Positions 15,001-27,000 of a DNA stretch of 64,000 nt are shown here, one piece after another. The notes beneath the pieces were generated by a model. That model saw only the letters and a program-made list of their open reading frames with translations, ran no database searches and was not told the DNA's origin. The translations under genes and the position numbers were made by a program. Within the stretch, counting starts at the first letter, position 1, and each line of letters starts with the position of its first letter. The DNA is taken from positions 20,975,967 through 21,039,966 of the forward strand of contig NC_091022.1 in assembly GCF_041296385.1 (NCBI RefSeq). The letters run 5' to 3'. The DNA comes from Aphelocoma coerulescens. Its lineage: Eukaryota > Chordata > Aves > Passeriformes > Corvidae.

Positions 15001-18000
15001 AGTTAACCTGTCTATATTTGCATTTGATGCCTTGAAGCATATAGGGTTTGGTGTTTCTTATGGTTTTACCTTGTTCCCCTGTGGCTGCCATTTGGTTTTC
15101 TTACCTGTTAGGTCTCCTTGATTTATTATCAGTGCATGCAATTACAATACACTCTGGAAAACTGTTGTAGCCAGATGCCAAACAAATGAAAACAGATGGA
15201 AATACAAGTGCAAAGAGTGGGAGGAAACAGAAAGTCCAAGGAATCAAAGCAGCAGACCAAACTTAGAAAACCTTTACACGCACACACGTGAAAAAAAAAA
15301 AAACTGAGAAAGAGAAGCTGAAAATTCATCACCAAGGAAAAAGCTTCACTGACAACAGAAATCGGCGATTATACAAACCACTGAAATGTTAACAAGTTTC
15401 TACTCTAGGAATACAGCTGTAACAAAAGAGCTCAGTTGCTTGATCCAGCTGCAATTAGCATTCATGGCTGCTGGCCCAGAGATGCTCTGCAGGTCTCCTC
15501 AATTTAGCCACCAGTTAGGCTAATCATTATTTTCCCTTGCCCTTTGATAGTCACAGACCATTTGACGTGCATTTGACATCTCATCCTCCTCCCTAGACAA
15601 TTCCTCCACTCCGTCAAGTGTGATTGTAATAAGGTCCTCTCCATGCAGAGTAGGGAGTGTCTCAGCATTTCAGAGATCAAAAGTTAGCTGCATGGGTTTT
15701 TTTGGTTCAGTTTCTTATGGAGGCCAGGACAGTCAGCTTCTAAGGTCATCAGGGACAGCAGGCACCAACTCTCACTAGTTCTCACTGTTAGAGAGGGTGA
15801 GGCAGATATTAATGAACTCAATAAGGACACTGAACTGAAATGAGAATATTGAATACTGATAGGGAGTTTAGAGCCTCAAGCAGAGCTAGAAATATTAGAA
15901 GGAGGATCTTCCCTGCAAACAAATAAAAAATATTTTCCTCCTTTGACTTTAGGGGAGATCAAATGAGACACAAAAAAGGGTTAAATGCATTGCCATAAAG
16001 CAGAAAGCAAGTCAGTATCAGAAACAAGCTATTACAGCAGAAAAGCCCATGAGTTCCAGCACAAGCCCTGCTCTAGACCCTGCAGCATTACCATTTATAA
16101 AGCGAAGTAGTCACTTGGAAATAGCTCCATAATGCCAAGTATATGAGAAAGCTAATACTCCCTAGATGACTTCTAGCACCATCAATTTCTCTCCAAAAAG
16201 CATTCCCATTCACTGTTACAAAACAAATGGCCAGTGGAAACCACACAGAGCAATGAAACAGCAATGAGTGCAAGTGAAGGCAAAGCAATAACTAGAGAAT
16301 GTAACATCAAAGCACATCACTGAGGAGGTCAAAGACCAAGCAAAGTAAAATCTTAAAGGTGTGAAGGCATGGTAGAGAGAAAGGAGATATATATATATAG
16401 AGAGAGAGAGGGATGTGCTGTATAGAGTGAGTTAAAAATTTTAGTGGAACATAGTCTTTTTCTTCCTTTTGCATAGATCTAACAAATAATAAAGATCCAA
16501 TTGAAGGCAATATTTTAGAGATATTGTGACATTTTCCCTTGTTAGCTTTAAATTCACCATTTAAAGAAATAGTTCTAGAAAGCTATTGATCTTTCATGTG
16601 TTTGTGAGCTCTGTTCACAATACTTTAGTATTGGGCACTGTCTTGATGGTCAGCGGGTTACCTTCTACAGTCCCATGTCATTAAAGCTAGGTAGGATGTG
16701 ATATTATTTTCCCCATCATCTCTCACATTCAGACACAGGAAGCAAACAGTTTTCAATAGCATTAAGTTCATTTATATCCTACACACCATACAGGTTATAA
16801 CCTGTCACAGCAGTGGGATTTATATAAATTTTCAAGAGCCAAAGAGAAATTCAGGTAAGTAATCACAGACTCAAAAGGGAAAAAAAAGAAAACTTTGGTG
16901 ATAGAGAGATTGCATTCCCAAGACAAATCAGCACATTATGGGCTCAGCTCTCTCTGTAGCAAAAATCAGAGCAAAGTAATTAATCGTACTATGGAGAGAA
17001 TATATAGCATGTGTTTCAATTCAATCCTATCAAAGTTAAATTTAATTAAAAATAATGGTTATTTTTAAGGTTCTTTTAACATAATTATTTAGTATATTAC
17101 AGATGGTTACTTCGACATACTTTTAAACAAAATTTACAAAAAGTAAAAATCAAATAAATTTCAGGGGAAATTAGAGCTTTGTGATTAAAGTATAAATATG
17201 GAGAATTGCCAGAGAATGCACTTTGCTAATATTCATAATGACATATGCACATATTCATAATGACAGGCTATGGAAGTATATACATAATCTTGAATAGAGC
17301 TTGTATCATAAGGTTTTTTGCTTGTTTTAACTGTAGGATAACCAGAAATTGCTTCACATAGGCATCTTATAAATAAGATGAACCAGGAAATTAGAAAATT
17401 CTTTGTCCAACATGTCTACACCACGTGTAGCAGAAAATGCAGAAGAGGCAGTGTACACTGTGATCTTGTGAGGCAGCAAGGTGTGTTTGGGGGGCAGAAA
17501 AGGGAAACGCCTGGGCCTCCAAGTCTCTGTTTTTGTAACACCTTTGCACTAAAGTTGGAAGGAAGATGCGTAGGAAAGGCAGAAGGTTTTGTTTCACCAC
17601 AGCAGAAAGAGAGCTAAAGATCTGGCTGGCTGATTTTCTCTTGCATCTCACTTATTTAGATGTGATGTCATGCTGTGTTTTAAAACCTGGGAAAATAGTT
17701 TTTTGTTGATTGTTTTTTGTATTAAACAGACATTTGAGGTCTTCTGTCCCCATGTTAGGGATGCATGTAAGGCCACACTCTCTGAAATGTCAGTGGGTCC
17801 AACATAGCTGAGTTGCTTGTCCCTTACCCCTGCAGTGAGTTTGGCTTATATTATAGCACAGCTTCTTCTCTCATCCAAAAAATTCACTAATACATATTGG
17901 AAAATCTTCTTTTTTATTTTTTCTCCCTTGTGTGGGATCAGAGAGAACAGATTCTTTCATACCATAGCTTTAGGCCTTCTTTGTGACTGTTTTTTCTTGT

Positions 18001-21000
18001 TAAAGCACCAGAGCTGACTCTTGTAGCCTATTTTTACTGTGCCGTGTGATTCTGACATGTGTCACCTGTGATGCAGCTACATTTGTCGGCTCTCTGTGCT
18101 CAACAGGGAGGAATCGATCCTCCACTTTCATTAGGTGGCAGGAGTAGACTATTGGCATAAAAATACTAAAAAAAATTGGAAGAGAAACCCCAGGGCTTTC
18201 TGCTTGGGGCTCCAGCCCACAGTTCAGTGGTCATTTGAATTATTGAATGGTATTAAAATAAAACCATTTCCCTTTTTGTCTCTTTACCCAGATGAACCAC
18301 CTGAAATGCAAGTTGATTTGTATTTTCTTTTATCCCTCAGCTTGTTAGGGAGAATATTTTATTTCAGATTCCATTCTTCAAGGTTCTCCTATCACCCAGC
18401 GTGGAGCGTTGCTGTCATGTCCTTATCTAAAAAAAGAGAGAGATGGAAAAGAAAACAAAGCCCACAGGTGACACACGTTTTATTGAGGTGTTCCACATGA
18501 AGAGCAATTGTGTGCTTTACACTGCACACAGCACGGTAGGAGCCTTCAAGAGGAAGAGAGGGCTATCAAATGAATACAAATTCATCTTTCAAATAGGTTA
18601 GATCGGAATTGCTCAGGCTAGTACAGTGTGGACCATATTAAAATAGAGACCATTTTGAGACCATCTTTCCATTCACTGTCACAGCAGCCACCTCCATTGG
18701 CAGACCACAAAAGCCCCAGGGCAAAGAGATCAACTTCATCCTTGAGAAAGAGCACATGGGGAATTTCGAGATGGATGTTAACTGATAAATGGCTAATAAG
18801 ATAGAGCTAGCACAGTGTTAATAGCTGAGGGAAATAGGCTTTTGTCTCTCAAAAGCACACAGCATTCAGATGTTTCTCTGTCCCAAAACAAAACTCGTAG
18901 TTCACGGCACTGGAACAAGTTCCATGAAGAATGTGGGTATGAAGCCAGGGGTTCAGGATATTTTGCTGTGAGAGCCTCGGTCTCATGCTGTACTTTTTAT
19001 CACTTATCCTGGATCCTGACTAATACACTTGGAGTTTACAACACTGGAAACAATGTACTGAATGTATTTACATAAAATAGGCTCTTTAACCTTCCTGCAC
19101 AACTCTCCATGATGTCTTGCCAAGTCATGGCCAAGCCATGAGTACCATGAATTTAAATCAAGCTGGAGACACTTAATGATTTCATGCTCCTTTCTTCAAT
19201 AAAAATTGTACAGGAAACAGCTTTCAGTAGCCACCAGTCCCCAGACTGTTTTTGAAGTTATGGTAGTATTTTTCCAAATATAATGTTAAATTAGAACTAA
19301 GGCTAGTACAGCGAACACACAGAAGATGAGTTTAAAAATTTAAAAGTCCGGGAGATCAAAATAGGAGACTCAAAAATTTAATAATGTAATCCATAGCCAG
19401 GCTTCTAAGTGTGCTGTTTTTCATGGAATTAGGGTATGAAGATCTGACCAACTGCAATGTTTTTAACCTGCACGCATGGTTCTAAAAGCCTAACTGAGCT
19501 ATCTGCCCCTGAGATTGGTCTGGGTCTTTATTTACTCTTAGCAGTCCTTGAAACCACAGCTAACAGGAAGGATACTGTAAATATCTGTAATGCAATTTGC
19601 AAGGTATGATACTTTGTGCTGAGTGCAGGCTACAAGGCATTATTCAGGTCTTTTCCTCAGCAGTGCTTTATCAACACGTTTCCTCTAATGTTTATTCTGC
19701 AGGTCTAAGACATTTGCTGTTACACGAAATATTGGGGATTTGACTGCTAGTAAGATGACTCCAGTTCTTTTACCTGAAGCAGTGCCTGACATAATGAAGA
19801 CGTCCTTCAATTCAGATTCTGCATCAGGCGAGACTGATAACATCAGGGTAACTGATGTAGTGTTTGACTACTCTTTTTTGGGCTTTTAAACAGGAGGGAA
19901 CCATTTCTTTTCTCTCCAGGAAAGGACACAATTCATCTCTGACCAATGCTGCTTCACTCAAAATAAGTCAAGTTCAATCTAATAACACAAATAGCCCTAT
20001 AGTAACATTATTTTAAAATCTGGAGTGTAATACATCAGACTTGCAACACTTTTTCTGGAGCAAAAGCATTTTCTTTGGTAATTAATTTTGCACTGCCATC
20101 TACAGGCTCACGATCTTTAAAGGACTTTGCAACCATTATGCAAGCATCACATTCCTGCAGCAGTCACAAATGTTCCACAAGATGCTCCACTGCTCAACTT
20201 GTAGAGCTGAATTTAATGCTTATAAGTATCCTGATTCAAGGACGGATTGCAGTTTGTGTCACAACTTCCTGAGCCAGGTTTCCATAAAAGCCAGGATAGG
20301 CTTTCTAAGATGGGCAGCGTTGTGAAGGCGTCGCTGTGACCATTCGTTCAGTGAAAGACTGACAGAAGCGAGGAATACACTGTCTTGTTCTGGTTTTGTT
20401 GTCGTCCTGCAACTCTGAAGGGTTTTCAGATATAATAGGAGATGCACAGAGGACAAGAGCAGCACTTTCCTATGGAGAAGTCAATAGAAAAATGTGCTAT
20501 CAGTGATAGCTGTTTCCAATATCCTGGAACAAGCTTTCTCCTGCTTTGTGTCTGTGCTGCCCTTCCTGAAAACTCTGCACTCTGCAGTTATTCTTAAATG
20601 AACAGCAACTGAAAAATGGCACTGAGTGGAGAATTTCCCAGTATCACTAGAAATTACAGGGGTTTTGGTAGGGCTCATGCAAGGCTGGAATCTTGTGAGA
20701 CATTATAAACTGCATAAAAAATTAATTGCAAACCTGAATTACATGTGAAATGAAAGCTTATGATTATGTGTCTTTAGGTATTTGCTTCATTGCTTCAGGA
20801 AATCATAGTTTTCATTTCATGGATTTGATTCCGATTTTAATTAATTTCAATTTGTTCTTCTGCAAGCATTGCTTAGTACATGTAAATTACATAGTTTTTA
20901 GAGGAAAGTTTTAATATATGATATGTTTTGACCGTTTAATTGATATAGTATCACATTCATGTCAGACCTCATCTGAGTCAGAATTTTTGTGGATGTAGTT

Positions 21001-24000
21001 GAAAGTTCTGTTGTCTGACACATTAAAAATCAAAAGAAAGACTCCAGTCAGTCTAAAGCACACTCAGTTTTATAAAGAACATGTTAACACTGTCTAACAT
21101 TCCAGGAAAACAAAATTAAATATTTAGAATTAATTTGTGATATAATTTTCCATTCTTATAGCCTGAAGCTCTTTTTACAGTAGGTAGTCTAATCGACCCA
21201 TTCAGATGATAATTTTGTCCAATTTGAAACCAAATTGTCCTATGTCATGGCCTTGCTATCTCGAATAAACTGGTTAATTCCATCTGCAGAGTACATATAA
21301 TGATTACCAAAATATGATGCATAACATCCAGGTATTCTTCTCTCTGTTGTCTGAATTAACTTGACATATGTGCTATCTAACAGGACAGACAGTCTGCAGC
21401 AGATGTGTCATCAGGAAATCTCTTTTCTTCTGGACACTCTTCTTCCCGAAAAGAGCCATTTGTTCAGTCCGTGTGCTTCAATGCAAGTACATTTGGAATT
21501 CAAGTGTGCATTGAGAAGAAAAGTGTACACGCAGCATTTATCAAAAATGTGCCTCTTTATTACCTAGTTGGAGAGCATGCCCTGAAAATGAGCTTCAAGC
21601 CAGGTAAATACAACCGGGCACAAAAAAGAAAATAATGCGTGGGTGGTAGAGGCGTGTGTATACGCACACAGATATATATAGATAGATAGATATAGATGTA
21701 TATATACATATGTATTTTTTGCATCTTAAGTACCACTAAATCTACCATTGGAAGTACCAGGCCTGCCAGTACTGGCCAACAGACTATGTTCACAGCAGAA
21801 ATCCATTTCTCCCCCACTTGCCTGAGCAGCAATTTCCCAGCTCTCCCAGCAATGTCGCTCAGCGTGGCCAGTGTCAAGCAGAGCTGATCTGTGCCTGCAG
21901 AGTGTGTCTGATGCGTCCTGAATCATCGGATTTGGGATGCAAGCATGAAGCAATTGGACATGGGCAACAGATCTGATGCAGTGTCCTGTAGCTACATTCT
22001 AAAACCCAGACTCTAAAAGGGAATTATGGATTAACCCTGCCAGGATCTAGTCCTTAATGTCTTAATCCACGATCATAAGAAATAAAAGCACAGCAGGCCA
22101 CTGAATCTGGGTCTCCTAAGTATCAAACCAACGGCCTAACCATTGGGCCATTCTTTAGAGTTCAACTGTTGAGCCTCAATTCCTCACTGACGTTTACTTC
22201 TCTAACCCATGGTTTATCTCTTTAAGCAATCCAATTCGGTCAACTTAAATCTGCAAGATCATTCTGTTTATTGACTTGAAAAGAATCCAGTATCATGGTA
22301 ATATTTTAAAATTTGGTTGCCAGTATGTGCTTTAGCTATTAGAGAAAATTTTATAACAAAGTTGCTCAATACCAATAATAATCCTTGAACACTTATATTT
22401 GAGGAAAAAATGGCTAAATAAATGTTGGTTAAATTGGCTTATTCTCTCATTCAGTTGCTAATAGTAACAGTAATATTAATTGTCATGCAATTTCAGTTTA
22501 CACAGAGGCACCTGTTGAAAAAATACAAGTCACAATTCAAGCAGGAGATCAAGCTCCTACAAAAATGGTACGTCTAGTAACATTTGAAGATCCAGAGGCA
22601 CAAGCATCTTCCAGAAAAGAAGCAATTAAAAAAGTGAAGAAAATCCTTGGTGACACTGATGATCAGGTACTGCTGCAAAATTCCACTTCTGGATTTGTGG
22701 GAGACATTACACAAAGTTTATTTCTTTTACTAAGTAGCTTCCTTTGTTTAGGTATTATGCCAAAATGGAAAATAAAGACCGAGTTTTGGGTACACAAGTC
22801 TTTCTGCAGGTCTTTTGTTTGCACTCATCCTTTCTGAGAGTGAAAGACATTAGAAAGAGCAGGTTGGTTTTTTATGCTTTTCTGAAAATCTCTTGTAAGA
22901 GATTAAATAGCTGTTGTGTGGCCAAAAAGTAGTCTGTTATTTCCAGCTACTGCAACTGCAGCAAAATGCTCTGACACCAGCTATACAGCCTGCCCTGAGA
23001 CAGTGATAGCTACAACATTGTCATTACTGATACCAGTTACATGTACTTGTGTGGTCAACAACTGCTGCATGTGCTTATCACAAAAGTGTTTGGAGTATTG
23101 GTCTGCTTATGCGTGGGTTTAACACATTATTATGAAATTGCCTTTGAATGATTGTGATGTGCTGCAAGAAGATTATCAAGCATACACCTTGTCTTCTAAG
23201 GCAGCAGAGATTCAGAGGTGTCTGCATCTGATTTTACTTATGCCGTTCTGCAGGAACACAGGAAAATAATTTTGTTTTTCCAATGTTACCCTTGACTAGG
23301 GGACAAGAAAATCCAGAAGCTCATCCAGTGCCAGCAGCGCTAGTGGAAGTGCCGAGAGTACAACGAGCAGCCCCTCCAGCAGCGACTCTGATGACAGAGC
23401 ATCACAGGGAGGCACCCAGATAAATCTGAAAACAGGGCAGTCCAAAGCCAAAGAAAAGAAGTTCTACCCCTTTGGGGACAGTGGCAGTAGCAGCAGTAGC
23501 AGCAGTAGCAGCAGCAAAAGCAGTAGCAGTGGCAGTAGTAGTGATAGTAGTAGTAGTAGCAGCAGCAGTAGTAGTGGTAGTAGTAGCAGCAAGAGCAGCA
23601 GTAGTAGCAGCAAGAGTAGCAGTAGTGGCAGCAAGAGTAGCAGTAGTAGCAGCAAGAGCAGCAGCAGTAGTAGTAAGAGCAGCAGTAGTAGCAGCAAGAG
23701 TAGCAGTAGTGGCAGCAAGAGTAGCAGTAGTAGCAGCAAGAGCAGCAGCAGTAGTAGTAAGAGCAGCAGTAGTAGCAGTAAGAGCAGCAGCAGTAGTAGT
23801 AAGAGCAGTAGTAGCAGTAGCAAAAGCAGTAGTAGTAGCAGTAGCAAAAGCAGTAGTAGTAAGAATAGCAGCAGCAAGCATAGCAGCAGTAGGAGAAGCA
23901 GCAGTAGGAGCAGCAGCAGCAGGAGTGACAGCAGCCAGGGCAGCAGCAGCAGCAGTAAGAGCAGCAGCAAAGGCAGTACCAGAGGTAGTGCAGGTAGCAG

Positions 24001-27000
24001 CAGCAAAGCATCTGGTATAAAGCATAAAGCTAAGAAGCAGTCCAAGACCACATCATTTCCACTTACCAGTGCTGCTGAAGGAGAGAGAAGTGTCCGTGAG
24101 CAGAAGCCTAAAACACAGAGTAGCAGCAGGAGCAGCAGCAGCGAAAGCTCTGGTGCTTCCCATCGTCACAGCAAATCTGACAGACGAGCTGAGACAAAAC
24201 ACGTCAAGTCCCAAGTGAACAGTGGCAGCGGTCATGACATTTCTACAGAATGGGTAAAATGTCTAATACTTTGACTTCTACTAGGAGGTGATCTTGACTG
24301 AGCTGTAGGTAATAACTTCTTTTGGAATTTTGCAGGACATTCACCTTCCAAAAGTCTACAGTCTCCGCTTCAGGTCTGCTCACATCCATTGGGTAGGTGC
24401 CTAATTCAAGTGCACATTGCCATGGTAGCTACAGTCGATGTGATCAAGCCTGTTGCTGAAGGGCCTTGTTTGGGCCATTTCCCTTGACCACTCCATAATG
24501 CCCAATATCAATATTGATGATGAACAAAAAAAGCAGATTTATTACTAAAATGCTATTACACTACATTTTTTTGGTGTCGCAGCACTTGCAATCCTCAAAT
24601 TTGGGTCAGGACACACAAAAGTTCAATGCAGTCAAAGCCAGGTTAACAAAGACCATGGGGAAATGATAAAACAGCTGGACCTTCCAATGCAAATAGTTAT
24701 GTCCACAGTTCTTAGGCAACCATGGCAAAATCATTACATGGATTTTTTCAGAAACCAAGTTCAGTATGCATTATGGCACAAGTTATTTTCAACATATATT
24801 AGAAGGGTGATAATGGAGTGGCTTTTGTAGGTGCTACCTGTTACATCTATTACATATCCTGCGTGTGAAAGAGGAATATGATGACTTATAGTGTTTTTCA
24901 TAAAATTGTAGTCTCTTTTTTTTTCTGGGTATGGATATGTTTGACCACTTACTGAATGCCACTTTTCATTGTCCCTAGCATTAGACCTGAACAGTGTGAT
25001 GTTGCCATCTGCAATCAGTGTCTATGCAGTCTTTCTTTCAGCAGAAATGTTGAGGTGGATCCAAGGCACATTCCAAGCCAACATATTTCATGTCTATATA
25101 TGAAAATAAAAGTAACACTCTAGATATGTCTAAGTCTGTCACCTACAAAGGGAGGCTGACATCTCTGATTTTGATAGTTACACTGTAAAACTAGAGGCCA
25201 TCTCATACATTTTTAACCTATTTTTATTTCATAGCATCCAGATCATAAAGGATCAAGCAGTTCATCATCATCTTCCTCTGAGTCAGGAAGCAGCCAGAGA
25301 AACAGCAGCAGTAGCAGTAGCAGCAGCAGTGGCAGCAGCAGCTACCATCATGGAGAAAATTCTGCCCACAACTCAAGGAGGAGCAAAAGAGTCAGCATCC
25401 ACCACCACAGGCATGGCTCCAGCCTGACACATGAGGTACAGCTCTGTGTGTGGTAGCCAAGAGTAGCCAGGCTTAGCTGGCTGCTGAGTGGGAGCTGTAG
25501 ATGCTGGCACTAACCAGCTGAGGAGGTTAGGCTCAGGAGGGACACTAAAAGTCAAGTCTGTAAATTGAAAGTCAAAGTTCATTGAGATATTTCCCCTCCC
25601 CCCAAAAAAATTGTCAAGTTCCCTTGTGTTCCGGTTTTTGTTTGGGGGTTTCTTTTCCTTCATTTCTGAAGGTGCTTGCACTATGTGAAAGCCTGGATTT
25701 GGAAATTATAAAAGTTGAAGGGAATGTAGCTGTGAGGGAAAAGAATGTTATTTTTCCCATGAAAGCCCAGAATGCAAAATCAGTTGCTTTAGGTAAAAAG
25801 GAGGAGGAAATAAATAAGTCTGCCTAATTATTTCTAAATGTAGATTGGGGGTCATGAGTGCATGCAGAGTATAACTAAAATCAGACTTTCCATGGACATT
25901 ACTGGTTGGTAAATGTGAAGGCCCATTATGCACAGATCATCTTTACCTTTATTATGCACTTAGTATTCTATAATTGTACTGCACAAAGGTATCTGCATAA
26001 TAATAGAACAAATAGCTTTGCAAATGCAGGAAATGTCTAGGGGAATGCTGGTACTGAGAAGGATTTCAAAATATTTGATTGGCTTGAAGAAACTGTAGCA
26101 TAGTAAAATAAGCTGGGAATGTGTATACTGCTCTGAATGTCTCTAGTACACACTGTAGGCAGCTATTTGAAACATTAGAGTAATGAACAACATCTTACTA
26201 TGCATGAAGATAGCTTAGAAGAGTCTTGGATCCCTCATCAAAATAATCATATCTTTAAATAATTAAGTTTCCAACCATATTTATCCTTAACTGTTGGGGA
26301 TATGGAAATATGTGCTGCAAACTAAACTGAAGAAGGACAAGGGCTGCTGCCTGCGATCAGCACACATTAACTGGACTGCAGGCTCTCCAGTGAATACACA
26401 GAAATACTTAAGCACAGATGGTTGGGGGCTGTTTTTCAGCGCAGCTTCCTGGGAGATGTAATTCCACCCGGCATTACGATTGTGGCACAGGCAGTAAGGA
26501 GTGACAACAAAAATCGAGGTTATCAAGCTACAGCATATGTTCGTTCTGATGCTGCCAAAGTTGATGTGCAACTAGTTGTGGTTCAGCTGGCTGAAACCAA
26601 TTGGAAAGCGTGTGCTGATGCTGTGATACTGCCTCTGAAAGCACAGGTAAGTGCACAGGCAGCTTTGCACAGAGAGACATCTACAAAGCCCAGAGTAAGC
26701 ACAGAGAACCTGCTGATTAGGAGTATTAAACAGGAAAGGCATACTTGTTTTAAATGTTTCACAAAGTTGGTGAAGTTTCAGAAAATGTTCCTCACTTTCA
26801 CCATTCTTTTGAATTAAAAATAGATAAGAGTAAAAAAAAATTACTCAGACACTTTAAAATCTGGCAAAAAATATTGATTTTCAAGATAAATCAAAATATA
26901 ACCAGTGGAAGCATAAAAATATTTGAAAAATTGACTTCTTCACCACTATTTATTATTTGCTCTACTATGAGTTTTCTTGTCCAGGAATCTGCCTGTTTTT

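Larger units (their letters stand above)
21604..22496 (+). other. Intron 16 (0.9 kb)
   Basis: Holds the GATA/TA repeat and a possible tRNA-derived SINE relic on the minus strand near 22085-22160. No coding content. Confidence 0.7.

Noticed and set aside
23340..24051. Long minus-strand ORFs rich in Leu, Cys or Ala, and a plus-strand Val/Ala-rich ORF
   Set aside because: They are frame shadows of AGC/AGT serine repeats in the phosvitin exon. The real frame (starting 23300) continues in phase from the exons on both sides.
25673..25795. Extra vitellogenin exon between the second Ser block and lipovitellin-2
   Set aside because: Plausible splice signals, but its 3' phase (1) is incompatible with the phase-0 start of the next exon, and there is no similarity to vitellogenin.
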